From the NCBI RefSeq assembly GCF_001317345.1, contig NZ_JXCG01000001.1, forward strand, positions 372,001 through 436,000: a stretch of DNA of 64,000 bases, given 5' to 3'. The position numbers and the translations under genes were made by a program. Origin of the DNA: Thermococcus sp. EP1. Lineage in GTDB: Archaea; Methanobacteriota_B; Thermococci; Thermococcales; Thermococcaceae. Below the pieces are notes generated by a model. It had not been told where the DNA came from and did not search any database. It was given only the letters and a program-made list of their open reading frames with translations. Below, piece after piece: positions 8,434-18,317 of the stretch; position 1 is the stretch's first letter; every line of letters begins with the position of its first letter.

Positions 8434-8961
8434 ATGACACTAGAAAAAGAGGAGAATATAGTGAGGCAAATTCTTGAAAAGGCGCCATATGCAGAGGGAA
8501 AGGTTAGAAGAGCTAGAAGAATAGAGTTTCATATCCCCGCAGAGAGAATTAGAGAGTTTCTCACGCTGCTTAAGGAGAGTAACTTTGAAACTATGATGCA
8601 AATAACAGCAGTAGACTGGATTAAAGATGGGGAGATAGAGCTTGTTTATCAAATGTGGAGTTATACTCACGCTGTTCATGCATTTGTAAAGACAAGAATT
8701 CCAAGGGAAGTAGAAAAGGCAAAAGTACCTTCAGTGAAGGATATCTATCCCGTGGCAGAAACCTACGAGAGAGATGCTCATGAATTTTACAAGGTGTACT
8801 TTGAGGGTAATGAAAAACTGGAAATGCCGTGGATTCTCGAGGATGAGGATAGAGAAGCAGGAGTTTGCCATAGAAAAGACTTTGACATGCTTGATTATGT
8901 GAAAAGGAAATACAAGATTCTGGATAGGTTCGAAGAGGATAAGGAGGACTATGTAATTTGA
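8434..8961 (+). CDS. mbxK: Mbx subunit K (NuoC-like)
   Basis: A 175-residue soluble protein of the NuoC (30-kDa) family. It holds the family signature YPVAETYERDAHEFYKVYFE, where complex I has the ERE-x-D-[FL]-G motif, here degenerate as in other Thermococcales. It has no cofactor ligands; it scaffolds the catalytic L subunit in the peripheral arm. GTG-free ATG start, with GGAGG upstream at about 8421-8427. Confidence 0.85.
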   Translation: MTLEKEENIVRQILEKAPYAEGKVRRARRIEFHIPAERIREFLTLLKESNFETMMQITAVDWIKDGEIELVYQMWSYTHAVHAFVKTRIPREVEKAKVPSVKDIYPVAETYERDAHEFYKVYFEGNEKLEMPWILEDEDREAGVCHRKDFDMLDYVKRKYKILDRFEEDKEDYVI

Positions 8962-8971
8962 GGTGATGATG

Positions 8972-10147
8972 ATGGTTTCACAAGAGGAACTCATTAGAGA
9001 AGCGAGAGAGAATGGGATGGAACTCTTACCCCTGGATAAAGACACTTATGAGTTGTTTTTTGGTCCCCAGCACATGGCCACTGAGAATTACAGCTTAATC
9101 TTAAAACTGGATGGGCATAGAGTTGTTAAAGCCATAGCTAATCCAGGCTTCCTTCACAGGGGATTTGAGAAACTTGCCGAGCTAAGACCATGGTACACAA
9201 ATATAGCACTTCTACTGAGAATCTGTGTCCCAGAGCCTGATGTTCCAGAGGCTATTTATTCCATGGCTGTTGATGAGCTTATGGGATGGGAGGTTCCAGA
9301 AAGGGCTCAGTGGATCAGGACGGTTGTTCTTGAGATGGCTAGAGTTACTTCGTACCTATTCTGGACAATGGGATTATCATTTAAGCTTGGTGTTTACACA
9401 GCAGGACAATGGGCTGCTGCTTATAGAGAGAGGTTTATGGCACTCTTTGAACAGCTTACTGGAGCAAGAGTTTACCATATTTATACAATTCCTGGTGGAG
9501 TTAGAAGGGATATCCCTGGAGACAAGTGGCTGAGGCAGCTCAAAGACACTGTGGAATATGTTAAGAATAAACTTCCAGACTTTGACAACATCTTATTTGA
9601 AAATTACATTACTTACAACAGGCTTGAAGGGATTGGAGTAATGGACAAAAAGTTCGCTTTAGCAGAAGGCGTTACCGGACCAAACTTAAGGGCTGCAGGA
9701 GTAAAAGCAGATGTAAGGAGATTAGATCCCTATTTACTCTACCCAGAGCTTGATTTTGAAGTACCTGTTCTCAAAGAAGGTGACTCTTTGGCCAGAGCAC
9801 TTGTGAGGAGATTTGAAATTGAACAGGACCTTTACATCCTTGAACAGCTTCTTGAGATGGGACCACCGGATGGGCCTTATAAAGTGGAAGATCCAAGACT
9901 TAAGGCACTCCCGAGGTTTAAAGTTCCTGCAGGAGATGCTTATGCTCATGTAGAAGCTACTACTGGAGATTTTGGAGCCTATGTTGTAAGCGATGGAGGA
10001 AACAAGCCTTACAGAGTCCAGATAAGAGGTCCAAGCATATCCCATGGAATTAGGGTAATAGAACAGCTTTTGGTGGGGGCTAGAATAGCAGACGTGCCAG
10101 TTATATTGATGACCTTAGGGAACTGTCCACCCGACATAGACAGGTGA
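8972..10147 (+). CDS. mbxL: Mbx subunit L (NuoD-like catalytic subunit)
   Basis: A 391-residue homologue of NuoD and of large [NiFe]-hydrogenase subunits. A hydrogenase needs two C-x-x-C pairs; here only the first Cys of each is kept: C85 (RICVPEPD) and C385 (NCPPDIDR). The NiFe centre therefore cannot be built, which matches the Mbx/Mbs sulfane reductase in which the remaining site near the [4Fe-4S] cluster reduces polysulfide. Several ATG codons follow one another at 8966, 8969 and 8972; GAGGTGAT at 8960-8967 favours 8972. It lies between mbxK and mbxN as in P. furiosus. Confidence 0.9.
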   Translation: MVSQEELIREARENGMELLPLDKDTYELFFGPQHMATENYSLILKLDGHRVVKAIANPGFLHRGFEKLAELRPWYTNIALLLRICVPEPDVPEAIYSMAVDELMGWEVPERAQWIRTVVLEMARVTSYLFWTMGLSFKLGVYTAGQWAAAYRERFMALFEQLTGARVYHIYTIPGGVRRDIPGDKWLRQLKDTVEYVKNKLPDFDNILFENYITYNRLEGIGVMDKKFALAEGVTGPNLRAAGVKADVRRLDPYLLYPELDFEVPVLKEGDSLARALVRRFEIEQDLYILEQLLEMGPPDGPYKVEDPRLKALPRFKVPAGDAYAHVEATTGDFGAYVVSDGGNKPYRVQIRGPSISHGIRVIEQLLVGARIADVPVILMTLGNCPPDIDR

Positions 10148-10153
10148 TGAAAA

Positions 10154-10765
10154 ATGAGTGAAGCTAAATTTAAAATTGCACCTGAGGAGAAGGTTAAGAA
10201 GAGGCCCTCTTTCTTGAAACCCTGGCTTAGTCTAAAATATCTCTTCAAAAAGCCTGTAACTATAAAAATCCCCTATGAACCCACACAAATTGCTGAAAAA
10301 TACCGTGGATTCCATACTCTCAACTGGAAGACATGTATCGGTTGTAATATGTGTGGTCAGATATGTCCCGCAAGGGCTATAGAGATGACATGGATTGAGG
10401 GAGAAAAAAGAGCACATCCAAAGATAGACTATGGAAGATGTACCTTCTGTCAGTTCTGTGTTGATGTATGTCCTACTGGAGCATTGGGCCATGTTGAGCA
10501 CTATATCTTAACTACAGAGTGGAAAGAAGAAGAACTTGAGCTCTTTGACTGGGTTCCATTGCCAGAAGATATGGTGAGAAAATTCGAAGACTACAGGCAT
10601 CCATTAGCCAAGATCGAATATCTTGAAGATGGGAAAGTTAGATATATCCTGAGGGATGGGAGCACTTTTGAATTCAAAATACTCGGTTATGGTCTTAAAC
10701 CACCAGCAAAGCCAAAACCATCTAAAGAAAAGAAAGAGTCTGCAGAAGAGAAAAAAGTTGATTAG
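10154..10765 (+). CDS. mbxN: Mbx subunit N (NuoI-like, two [4Fe-4S] clusters)
   Basis: A 203-residue ferredoxin-like subunit homologous to NuoI. Eight cysteines in two motifs bind two [4Fe-4S] clusters: C61, C64, C67, C71 and C96, C99, C102, C106, each set closed by CP. It receives electrons from ferredoxin and passes them to the MbxJ cluster. The C-terminal extension is rich in Lys, Pro and Glu and looks flexible. It is the last gene of the operon and is followed by a T-rich tract. Confidence 0.9.
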   Translation: MSEAKFKIAPEEKVKKRPSFLKPWLSLKYLFKKPVTIKIPYEPTQIAEKYRGFHTLNWKTCIGCNMCGQICPARAIEMTWIEGEKRAHPKIDYGRCTFCQFCVDVCPTGALGHVEHYILTTEWKEEELELFDWVPLPEDMVRKFEDYRHPLAKIEYLEDGKVRYILRDGSTFEFKILGYGLKPPAKPKPSKEKKESAEEKKVD

Positions 10766-10782
10766 TTCCCCTTTCCTTTTTT
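10766..10782 (+). terminator. T-rich tract closing the mbx operon
   Basis: A pyrimidine tract ending in six T follows the mbxN stop and precedes a separate promoter-like CTCTATAAGT at about 10788, so the operon probably ends here. Confidence 0.45.
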
Positions 10783-10819
10783 CGCAAACTCTATAAGTCC
10801 TTCATCCCTTTCTATTTTG

Positions 10820-11572
10820 GTGGAAGCGTTGAAAGTTGAGGTACTTAAAAATATCCTTATGGAACTGGGGATCGAATGCGCGAGAATTATCGAAGAAAAA
10901 GTGGATCTCCAGTTTTCAGCATTAGAAAAGCTCTATGAAAACCTAGGCAATGATGAACTCTTCATTAAGCTTGTTATAGCGAATTCTATTGTTAGTTATC
11001 AGCTCTCTGGTAAGGGGGAGCAGTGGTGGTTGGAATTCTCCAACTATTTCTCCCAAAATTACCCAGAGACCACCATCTTAAGAGCTTATTCTGAGTTTTT
11101 ACCTAAATCTAAAACTAATAAAAGGCTAATTTCCTCAAAGCTAAACCGTCTGGAAAGACTTGAACCGTTTTTAATGACTCTGACATTAGAGAATTTTGAA
11201 GTTTATTACAACAACATGCTAAAATTTAGGAATGATCTTGTGAAGGTCATGAGAGCCAAGGGAGATGCTAAAACAATAGTATTTGCTGTTAAAATGTTTG
11301 GGTATGCGTCTAGAATTGTTTTTAGAAAATTTGTTCCTTATCCAATGGAGATTCCTATACCCAAAGACTTTAGAATTGAAAATTACACAAAAAGGTTTAC
11401 ATCTGAAGATCCTGTGAAGTTTTGGGAGAGAATTTCAAAAGAGGTTGGGATCCCACCTCTGCACGTAGATTCTATTCTCTGGCCTGTTTTAGGGGGAGAG
11501 GAGGAAGTAAAGAAACGGCTTAAAGAGCACTGTGAAAAAGCCGAGTTAGTTTTAAGGCTCTCTTCTTTGTGA
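10820..11572 (+). CDS. Archaeal 8-oxoguanine DNA glycosylase/lyase (AGOG)
   Basis: A 250-residue protein matching the AGOG family of helix-hairpin-helix glycosylases, which excise 8-oxoguanine and nick the abasic site. Visible features are the N-terminal YQLSGKGEQWWLEFS block that shapes the base pocket, and KTIVFAVKMFGYASRI, whose Lys is the Schiff-base nucleophile in the family. The start is uncertain: GTG 10820 is given; TTG 10829, preceded by GGTGG, is an alternative, and TATA-like CTCTATAAGT lies about 30 bp upstream. Repair of oxidised guanine suits the neighbouring oxidative-defence genes. Confidence 0.82.
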   Translation: MEALKVEVLKNILMELGIECARIIEEKVDLQFSALEKLYENLGNDELFIKLVIANSIVSYQLSGKGEQWWLEFSNYFSQNYPETTILRAYSEFLPKSKTNKRLISSKLNRLERLEPFLMTLTLENFEVYYNNMLKFRNDLVKVMRAKGDAKTIVFAVKMFGYASRIVFRKFVPYPMEIPIPKDFRIENYTKRFTSEDPVKFWERISKEVGIPPLHVDSILWPVLGGEEEVKKRLKEHCEKAELVLRLSSL

Positions 11573-11675
11573 GAGATTTTCCCAGAAGATGTAGCATTTC
11601 GGAGAATAATGGAGACATTTACGCAACATTATATTTGAAATTTTGCTATTTAAATATTATCAGACAAACCAAAAA

Positions 11676-11692
11676 CCTTATATATTCGAACT
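11676..11692 (+). promoter_or_regulatory. Promoter of the peroxiredoxin gene with TCGAACT element
   Basis: CCTTATATAT forms the TATA box (11677-11684), directly followed by TCGAACT (11686-11692), an element that recurs near promoters of other redox genes in this window. Confidence 0.6.
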
Positions 11693-11730
11693 ATGTTAGT
11701 TTCATATGAAATAATTGTGAGGTGATAGAA

Positions 11731-12381
11731 ATGGTAGTTATTGGAGAAAAGTTTCCAGAAGTTGAAGTGAAAACAACCCATGGAGTGATAAAGCTTCCCG
11801 ATTACTTTGTTGAGAAAGGTAAGTGGTTTATCTTATTTAGCCACCCAGCGGACTTTACTCCGGTTTGTACAACTGAATTCTACGGCATGCAAAAAAGAGT
11901 TGAACAGTTCAGAGAACTTGGTGTTGAACCTATTGGATTAAGTGTTGACCAAGTGTTTAGCCACCTTAAGTGGATGGAGTGGATAAAGGAGAACCTTGGT
12001 GTGGAGATAACGTTCCCAGTTATCGCTGACGATCGTGGTAACCTTGCTGAAGCTTTGGGCATGATACCCAGTGGAGCAACGATTACAGCAAGAGCAGTTT
12101 TTGTAGTTGACAATAAAGGAATTATTAGGGCCATTGTATACTACCCGGCAGAAGTTGGCAGAGATTGGGACGAAATACTTAGACTTGTGAAGGCTCTTAA
12201 AATAAGCACCGAAAAAGGTGTTGCATTGCCTCATAAATGGCCAAACAATGAGTTAATTGGAGATAGGGCTATTGTACCACCTGCCGGAACCGTTGAACAA
12301 ATCAAAAAACGCAAAGAAGCCAAAGCAAGAGGGGAAATTGAGTGTTATGATTGGTGGTTTTGCCATAAAAAGCTAGAATGA
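11731..12381 (+). CDS. Peroxiredoxin (Prx6-type, archaeal)
   Basis: A 216-residue thiol peroxidase that reduces H2O2 and alkyl peroxides. The peroxidatic Cys is C46 in [11 protein letters not shown]205 and C211 near the C-terminus match the resolving cysteines of the decameric Pyrococcus and Aeropyrum enzymes, as does the length. The conserved Arg lies in the [10 protein letters not shown] region. ATG 11731 is chosen over GTG 11722 because GAGGTGAT (11719-11726) is the ribosome binding site. It is a single-gene unit with its own promoter. Confidence 0.93.
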   Translation: MVVIGEKFPEVEVKTTHGVIKLPDYFVEKGKWFILFSHPADFTPVCTTEFYGMQKRVEQFRELGVEPIGLSVDQVFSHLKWMEWIKENLGVEITFPVIADDRGNLAEALGMIPSGATITARAVFVVDNKGIIRAIVYYPAEVGRDWDEILRLVKALKISTEKGVALPHKWPNNELIGDRAIVPPAGTVEQIKKRKEAKARGEIECYDWWFCHKKLE

Positions 12382-12447
12382 CTTTTTCTAACTCTGTTCT
12401 TTTCTTCTTTAAGATGGAGGATCTTATTATTAGGATTCCAAAAGAAA

Positions 12448-12457
12448 ATTATATAAA
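12448..12457 (+). promoter_or_regulatory. TATA promoter of the 2-oxoacid oxidoreductase operon
   Basis: ATTATATAAA is about 60 bp upstream of the ATG. A TCGAACTTAAT element lies at 12488-12498 just after the expected transcription start. Confidence 0.55.
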
Positions 12458-12513
12458 CCTAACTCACAAACCTTATTATGACGAAAGTCGAACTTAATGT
12501 GAGGGATTGAGAT

Positions 12514-14226
12514 ATGGTTGAGTTTAAAGAAGATGTTTCTATTGTTTTGGGTGGTGCAGCAGGGCAGGGAATTCAAACCGTGGAGGAAATCTTAACAAGG
12601 GTTTTGAAACTTTCTGGATACAATGTCTATGCGAATAAAGAATATATGTCTCGAGTGAGAGGAGGTATAAATACAACCGAAATAAGGGTTTCTTCTAAGA
12701 AAGTAAGGGCCTTTATAAAGAGAATTGACATTCTAATTCCCTTCAAGCGTGGAGTTTTACCTTGGCTGCAAAATAGGCTCTCAGAAAATACGGTTGTTCT
12801 TGGAGAGCGAGAAAACGTCGAAGAGGAATTTATGGAGAAGATTACTTTTGTTGAAGTTCCTTTTAACAAAATGGCAAAAGATGTGGGCAGTCCTTTATAT
12901 CTAAACACAATAGCTGCTGGAATAGCAGTTGGTCTCTTCCATGGGGATTTTGAGATTCTCAAAAAGTACTTAATGAAGAGATTTGGCTCTAAAGGCGAGG
13001 ATGTAGTCTCTAAAAATATTGAGGCGGCTGAAAAAGGATATAACCTTGGTGTAAAGTTGTGTGAAGAAAAGACCATTGGAATCGATGTGAAAAAAGATGA
13101 GAGAGTTAAGGAAGAAGTACTCTTGAGTGGCACTGAGGCTATTGCTTTGGGGGCCATTGCTGGAGGAATGAACGTTCTAACTTTTTACCCAATGAGTCCG
13201 TCAACTGGAGTTGCTGTTTTTTCCGCTCAACATGCAGAAGAGTTCGAGATAATTGTGGAACAAACGGAAGATGAAATTGCAGCAATAAATATGGCACTGG
13301 GCGCATGGTTTGCTGGTGCAAGAGGAATAGTCACAACTTCCGGTGGAGGATTTGCTTTAATGAGTGAGGCCCTAAGCTTGGCTGGAATGGCAGAGAACCC
13401 AATAGTAATTCATCTAGCTCAAAGGCCAGGCCCGGCAACTGGTTTACCTACAAGGACACTGCAAAGCGATTTGAACCTTGTCCTATACTCTGGACATGGT
13501 GAGTTCCCACGTATAGTTCTTGCTCCGGGGAGCATAGAAGAGGCGTTCTACCTAACAGCTACTGCGTTCAACTTGGCGGATAAGTATCAGGTTCCTGTGA
13601 TAATTCTCACTGATCAATACTTTGTTGATACATACTATAACTTGCCAGAGTTCGATTTGAGTGAACTTAAGCTTGAGAAACATATAGTCGAGACAGACGA
13701 AAACTATAAGCGCTACCTCCTCACAGAAGATGGTATCTCTCCGAGGGGAATACCTGGTTATGGAAAAGGAGTTATAATAGCAAATGGAAATGAACACGAT
13801 GAATGGGGAGATATTACAGAAGATGAAGAACTCTCGAGACTTATGCAGGAGAAAAGGGCCATTAAAAAGCTCATGACAATAAGAAAAAATGCAATGATGC
13901 CGGAGCTTATTGGAAGTGAAGACGCGAGGTACCTTGTTATTAGTTGGGGTTCAACATATCATGTAATAAAAGAGGCTCTTGAGAGTCTTAGAAGGAAAGA
14001 CATCGCATTTTTACATTTTAAATGGCTTTATCCACTACCAGATGCTGTTAAAGAACTATTGGAGGATAAAGTGCTAATTGATATTGAGCAGAACGTTACA
14101 GCTCAGTTTGCGGAACTCCTAAAGAAAGAATTTGGAGTAAGCGTGGACCACAAGATTTTGAAGTATGATGGGAGGCCTTTCTCAGTTGAGGAGATTCTTG
14201 ATGCTCTTAAGGGGGTGTTAGAATGA
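12514..14226 (+). CDS. 2-oxoacid:ferredoxin oxidoreductase, fused gamma-alpha subunit
   Basis: A 570-residue protein that joins the gamma domain (residues about 1-185, beginning [12 protein letters not shown]) to the alpha domain (about 205-570, with FYPMSPSTG in place of the usual YPITPSS and the QTEDEIAAI block). The enzyme oxidatively decarboxylates 2-oxoacids to acyl-CoA with ferredoxin as acceptor and CoA as co-substrate. The fused gamma-alpha plus beta layout is the two-subunit type. The exact substrate (2-oxoglutarate or branched, aromatic or other 2-oxoacids) cannot be read from sequence. Overlaps the beta gene by 4 bp. Confidence 0.87.
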   Translation: MVEFKEDVSIVLGGAAGQGIQTVEEILTRVLKLSGYNVYANKEYMSRVRGGINTTEIRVSSKKVRAFIKRIDILIPFKRGVLPWLQNRLSENTVVLGERENVEEEFMEKITFVEVPFNKMAKDVGSPLYLNTIAAGIAVGLFHGDFEILKKYLMKRFGSKGEDVVSKNIEAAEKGYNLGVKLCEEKTIGIDVKKDERVKEEVLLSGTEAIALGAIAGGMNVLTFYPMSPSTGVAVFSAQHAEEFEIIVEQTEDEIAAINMALGAWFAGARGIVTTSGGGFALMSEALSLAGMAENPIVIHLAQRPGPATGLPTRTLQSDLNLVLYSGHGEFPRIVLAPGSIEEAFYLTATAFNLADKYQVPVIILTDQYFVDTYYNLPEFDLSELKLEKHIVETDENYKRYLLTEDGISPRGIPGYGKGVIIANGNEHDEWGDITEDEELSRLMQEKRAIKKLMTIRKNAMMPELIGSEDARYLVISWGSTYHVIKEALESLRRKDIAFLHFKWLYPLPDAVKELLEDKVLIDIEQNVTAQFAELLKKEFGVSVDHKILKYDGRPFSVEEILDALKGVLE

Positions 14227-15095
14227 CCTCTCCAATGCTTTTTGAACCAAACAGGCCAGGAAGTAAGGATGTAGCGTGGTGCCCCGGATGTGGGAATTTT
14301 GGAATTAGAAACATCTTAAGGAAGGTTTTTGCTGAGCTTAATCTAACGCCTCAAGAAGTAGTGATCATAAGCGGAATAGGTCAGGCTGCAAAGATGCCCC
14401 ACTACATAAAGGTCAATGGTTATCACACACTTCATGGGCGTTCAATACCCATAGCGACTGCTGTAAAGGCAGCTAATCCAAAGCTTACCGTGATAGCGGA
14501 AGGTGGGGACGGGGATATGTATGCCGAAGGAGGGAATCATTTCCTTCACGCAATAAGAAGGAACCCCGACATCACGATCCTCATCCATGACAACCAAATT
14601 TATGGGCTTACCAAAGGTCAGGCTTCCCCCACAACGATGCTTGGAATGAAAACTCCAACTCAACCTTGGGGTGTCTTTGAAGAGCCATTTAACCCAATAG
14701 CATTAGCAATAGCCCTCGATGCATCATTTGTTGCGAGAACTTTCATGGGGTACTTCGAGGAAAGTGCAGAAATTATAAAGAAAGCAATTCAGCACAAAGG
14801 ATTAGCTATAGTGGATATATTTCACCCCTGTGTAAGCTTCAACAAGATAAATACCTACGAATGGTACCACAAGCATACATACTGGATGGAAGATCATGAT
14901 CCATACAATAGGGAAGAGGCTTTTAAAAGGGCAATAGAAACTGATCCTCTTCCACTTGGAATATTCTACATCCACGAGAAACCAACATTTGAAGAGCAAG
15001 TTACAGCTTATAAGAAGGACAAAACACCATTATGGCAGAGAAAACCAAAACTTGGGCAGATTAAGGAGATTTTGGAGGCAAAGAAAGGCTTTTAA
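14223..15095 (+). CDS. 2-oxoacid:ferredoxin oxidoreductase, beta subunit
   Basis: A 290-residue thiamine-diphosphate-binding subunit. The TPP motif begins GGDGD at about residue 98 and ends near [23 protein letters not shown] near the N-terminus, a Cys in the HPCVSFN segment and nearby residues bind the single [4Fe-4S] cluster of this type. No separate ferredoxin-like delta subunit is present, as expected for two-subunit enzymes. Its ATG overlaps the alpha stop, so the two are translated together. The reduced ferredoxin it makes is the electron donor of Mbx. Confidence 0.9.
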   Translation: MTSPMLFEPNRPGSKDVAWCPGCGNFGIRNILRKVFAELNLTPQEVVIISGIGQAAKMPHYIKVNGYHTLHGRSIPIATAVKAANPKLTVIAEGGDGDMYAEGGNHFLHAIRRNPDITILIHDNQIYGLTKGQASPTTMLGMKTPTQPWGVFEEPFNPIALAIALDASFVARTFMGYFEESAEIIKKAIQHKGLAIVDIFHPCVSFNKINTYEWYHKHTYWMEDHDPYNREEAFKRAIETDPLPLGIFYIHEKPTFEEQVTAYKKDKTPLWQRKPKLGQIKEILEAKKGF

Positions 15096-15144
15096 TTTTG
15101 TTATCCCCTTCTTGAGGTATTTGAGTTTTTTGAAAAGTGAAAAA

Positions 15145-15157
15145 CCTTTTATATTTT
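15145..15157 (+). promoter_or_regulatory. TATA promoter of the FprA-type gene
   Basis: CCTTTTATATTTT lies about 40 bp upstream of the ATG. A related but imperfect CTGAACTAAAT element follows at 15164-15174. Confidence 0.55.
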
Positions 15158-15189
15158 TGATTTCTGAACTAAATTGGGGTGATGAAAAA

Positions 15190-16416
15190 ATGTCAAAGGT
15201 TTGGATTGAGAAGCTTTTAGAAGAGCCAGAACTCTACCTTTTGAGAATTGATGATGACCAGATAAGATATTTTGAAGCTACGTGGGATATCCCAGAGGGA
15301 ATAACGTACAATGCCTATTTGATGAAAACAGATAATGCTGTTATACTCTTTGATGCTTGGAAAAAAGATTATACGGAAGAATTTCTTGAGGCACTTTCTA
15401 GCATTGTTGATCCTAAGGAGATAACCCATATTGTAGTCCATCATATGGAACCTGACCATAGTGGAGCACTACCGAAAGTGCTTGAGGCCAACGGCTATAA
15501 AGCGAAAATAATTGGGACAATATTTGCAAAAAGACTTCTAGATGCATTTTTTGGGATAAAGGAGAATGTTCATGCAATTAAAGACGGAGAAGAGCTTAGG
15601 ATAGGAAACAGAACTTTTAAATTTATAACAGTTCCATGGCTGCACTGGCCCGATACAATGATAACGTACTTGGTTGAGGACAAGATAATCTTTGGCTGTG
15701 ATGTTGGAGGAGGCTACTCAATACCTGAGGCAATAGATGATAGTGATGATGAAATTGTGGAGAAGTACCTTCCATATGTAACGAAGTATATTGTAACTGT
15801 CATTGGCCACTATCACAAGTACATTGTAGAAAATCTCGAGAAAATAAAGAATCTGGGTATCGTGAACGATGTTAAAATGATTCTCCCTGGCCATGGTTTA
15901 ATATGGCGTAAAAACCCGCAGAGGATTTTTGAATACTATGCAAAAGTTGGAGCTGGGGTTCCAACAAAGGGAAAAGTTCTAGTGGTCTATGATTCAATGT
16001 ATGGATTTGTTGAAAAAAGTATCCAAATAGCTATTGATGAATTAAGGAAACAAGGGTTTAATCCAGTAGTTTACAAGTTTACAGATAAAGAAGCACCAGC
16101 AGTTAGTGATATCCTTGGAGAAGTTCCCGATAGTGAGGCCTTGATAATTGGGGCTTCGACTTATGAAGCAAACATCCATCCCCGCATAAGATACACTCTT
16201 TACGAGCTACTTGATAAAGCCAACTACGAAAAACCTGTGCTTATACTTGGTACTTTTGGATGGGCAGGAGTTGCAGGAAGAGAAATAGAGACGCTCATCA
16301 AAAGATCAAAGTTCGACCATGTGGATACCATTGAGGTAAAAGGTCAAACCACTCCAGAAGACGAAGTACGGATAAGGGAAGGTATGAGAAAGCTCATCCA
16401 GAAGCTTAGGAAATGA
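15190..16416 (+). CDS. FprA-type diiron flavoprotein (O2/NO reductase)
   Basis: A 408-residue A-type flavoprotein. Residues 1-250 form a metallo-beta-lactamase-like diiron domain with H85-x-E87-x-D89-H90, later His in WLHWPD, Asp in FGCDVGGG and His in LPGHG. Residues about 258-408 form a flavodoxin domain (VVYDSMYGFVEKS binds FMN phosphate). Such enzymes reduce O2 to water or NO to N2O with electrons from rubredoxin. The open frame extends far upstream, but GGGGTGATG before ATG 15190 fixes the start. It opens the oxygen-defence cluster that includes its likely donor at 18910. Confidence 0.92.
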   Translation: MSKVWIEKLLEEPELYLLRIDDDQIRYFEATWDIPEGITYNAYLMKTDNAVILFDAWKKDYTEEFLEALSSIVDPKEITHIVVHHMEPDHSGALPKVLEANGYKAKIIGTIFAKRLLDAFFGIKENVHAIKDGEELRIGNRTFKFITVPWLHWPDTMITYLVEDKIIFGCDVGGGYSIPEAIDDSDDEIVEKYLPYVTKYIVTVIGHYHKYIVENLEKIKNLGIVNDVKMILPGHGLIWRKNPQRIFEYYAKVGAGVPTKGKVLVVYDSMYGFVEKSIQIAIDELRKQGFNPVVYKFTDKEAPAVSDILGEVPDSEALIIGASTYEANIHPRIRYTLYELLDKANYEKPVLILGTFGWAGVAGREIETLIKRSKFDHVDTIEVKGQTTPEDEVRIREGMRKLIQKLRK

Positions 16417-16545
16417 CTCTTCTTTAAATTTTTAAATGTTATATTTTTCTGAAAACTCGCTTCTCAGGAAGAAATAAGTCTCATCTAAAACTCGATATTA
16501 TCTTTTTTGTTTTTGAATGGGAACTATTAGGATCGTTTTGGATAC

Positions 16546-16554
16546 TCTTAAATA
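16546..16554 (+). promoter_or_regulatory. TATA promoter of the first ferritin-like gene
   Basis: TCTTAAATA is about 40 bp before the chosen ATG. It rules out the more upstream ATG at 16561, which would lie before the expected transcription start. Confidence 0.5.
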
Positions 16555-16587
16555 GAAGCTATGAAAAATATTATTGGGGTAATGTCA

Positions 16588-17130
16588 ATGGAAGAAGAAA
16601 TTGTTAAAAAATTGGAGAAACTGCCTGAAAAGGAGATTTTAGGATATGCAATTGCATCTGAGGAGGATGCAAAACAGTTCTACCTAAAACTTGCCGAGGG
16701 AAAAGGTGAGTTAATAGGGGAATTCTTTAAAGACCTTGCAAAGGCCGAACAGGCCCATAAAACACTTCTACTAAACCTTTATGATAGGATCTTTGGGGAT
16801 AAAGAGTATACAGTCCCAGAAAACGTCCCATTTGTAGAGAGTACGGTTAATATTGTAACTCTAGGAAACTTAGTGGAGGCATTAAAAACAGCCCTCATGA
16901 ATGAAAAGACTGCTGAAAGAGTTTACACTCTTTTGGCTCAAAAACTTCCCGAACATAAAGTCCTTTTTGATTTCCTAGCTGCACAGGAAAAAGCCCACTA
17001 TAAAGCTATTGAAGCTCATAAGGAGTATCTTGAAGGGCTGATGAGAGGAAAGCCCGAATATACCGAAATACCAGCGCATGTAATATTTAATCAAGTGGAG
17101 ATATATTACAAACCTAGAACTCAACCATGA
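16588..17130 (+). CDS. Ferritin-like diiron protein (rubrerythrin-type, no rubredoxin domain) 1
   Basis: A 180-residue four-helix-bundle protein with paired diiron motifs: EEDAKQFY and AEQAHKT in the first half, NEKTAERVY and QEKAHYK in the second. The two ExxH motifs mark the rubrerythrin-like branch rather than classical ferritin. It has no C-terminal rubredoxin. A peroxidase or iron-handling role is likely but unproven. ATG 16588 is preceded by GGGG at 16576-16579. It lies between FprA and the rubredoxin reductase and probably shares a transcript with the latter, 9 bp downstream. Confidence 0.8.
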   Translation: MEEEIVKKLEKLPEKEILGYAIASEEDAKQFYLKLAEGKGELIGEFFKDLAKAEQAHKTLLLNLYDRIFGDKEYTVPENVPFVESTVNIVTLGNLVEALKTALMNEKTAERVYTLLAQKLPEHKVLFDFLAAQEKAHYKAIEAHKEYLEGLMRGKPEYTEIPAHVIFNQVEIYYKPRTQP

Positions 17131-17139
17131 GGGAATTTT

Positions 17140-18231
17140 ATGGGGCTTTTGATTGTTGGAAATGGCCCTGGGGGAGTTGAATTAGCAAAGCAGCTTTCCG
17201 ACGAATATGAGGTAACTATTATAGAGCAGGAGGATCTTCCTTACTATATCAAACCTATGTTGAGTCATTACATAGCAGGGACTGTAAAAAAGGAGAAACT
17301 TTTTCCTTATTCGCTTGAGTGGTATGAAAATAAAGGGATAGAGCTAAGATTGGAGACTAAAGCAGAGGTTATAGATAGAGCCCGTAAAAAATTGATAACG
17401 AGTGCAGGGGAACTTCCTTATGATCTTCTCGTAATAGCTACAGGGGCCAGACCTAGGGAACCAATGATAGAAGGAAAAGAGAATCTAATGCCACTCAGAA
17501 CATTAAGAGATGCAGAGAAAATAAAGCAACTGGTTGAAAATAAAGGTGATGTTCTTATCGTTGGAGGGGGATTTATAGGGCTTGAACTGGCAGGCAACTT
17601 ATCAAAAGCTGGCTATAGGGTTAAACTTGTCCATAGAGGAAGTAACCTTCTTGGCCTTGATAATGAGCTTACAGAGCTGATAATAGAAGAGCTTGCATCT
17701 AAAGGTGTGGAGTTCTATTTAAATGCCAATGTATTAAAAGCTGATAGAGAAGGCGTTTTCACTGAGAAGGGCTATATAGAGGGAAGAGTAAAGATCTGTG
17801 CAATAGGGATAATCCCAAACAAAGAACTTGCCCTGAAGAGTGGCATTCATGCAGGCAGGGGAATTTTAATTGATGAGCGATTCAGGACTTCAGCTCGAGA
17901 TGTCTATGCTATTGGGGACTGTGCAGAATATAACGAAATAATCTGTGGAACAGCTAAAGGTGCAATGGGACATGCGAAAGTTCTTGCAAATCTCATACGG
18001 GGTGAAGAAGATAGGTATGCTTTTGAGTTTCGTTCTACCGTTTTTAAGTTTGGTGACTTCCCTATAGCTATCATAGGGGAAACAAAGGGGGATGGGAACT
18101 GGCTAGATGATAAAACAAAGGTATTTCTTAAGGAAGGAAAAGTTGTTGGGGCAGTTATCATTAAAGATGTGAAAAGGGCATTAGAACTTGAAAGGAAAAT
18201 AAAGTCTAGAGTTAGCATTAACGAACTTTAA
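17140..18231 (+). CDS. NAD(P)H:rubredoxin oxidoreductase (NROR-like flavoprotein)
   Basis: A 363-residue FAD enzyme of the pyridine nucleotide-disulfide oxidoreductase fold. FAD binds at the N-terminal [10 protein letters not shown] motif and NAD(P)H at [11 protein letters not shown] (about residue 143). [11 protein letters not shown] is the second FAD motif. No CxxxxC redox disulfide is present, as in NROR. Size and context match the P. furiosus enzyme that reduces rubredoxin with NADPH or NADH. Its neighbours are rubrerythrin, rubredoxin and superoxide reductase, so it is the entry point of electrons into this pathway. Confidence 0.88.
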   Translation: MGLLIVGNGPGGVELAKQLSDEYEVTIIEQEDLPYYIKPMLSHYIAGTVKKEKLFPYSLEWYENKGIELRLETKAEVIDRARKKLITSAGELPYDLLVIATGARPREPMIEGKENLMPLRTLRDAEKIKQLVENKGDVLIVGGGFIGLELAGNLSKAGYRVKLVHRGSNLLGLDNELTELIIEELASKGVEFYLNANVLKADREGVFTEKGYIEGRVKICAIGIIPNKELALKSGIHAGRGILIDERFRTSARDVYAIGDCAEYNEIICGTAKGAMGHAKVLANLIRGEEDRYAFEFRSTVFKFGDFPIAIIGETKGDGNWLDDKTKVFLKEGKVVGAVIIKDVKRALELERKIKSRVSINEL

Positions 18232-18267
18232 TATTTCCTCTCCTCTTTATAAGTTTCGGATAGAAAA

Positions 18268-18297
18268 CCTTTTATATTTCTCTATCGAATTAATAAT
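18268..18297 (+). promoter_or_regulatory. Rubrerythrin promoter with TCGAATTAATAAT element
   Basis: CCTTTTATATTT forms the TATA box (18269-18279). TCGAATTAATAAT at 18285-18297 lies between TATA box and expected start site and closely resembles the element at the rubredoxin promoter. Confidence 0.6.
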
Positions 18298-18317
18298 GTC
18301 GTTTTGGGGTGGTAGCT

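Noticed and set aside
14956-15189. Long in-frame N-terminal extension of the FprA-type gene
   Set aside because: A TATA box and GGGGTGATG site lie inside it and family members begin near MSKVWIEK.
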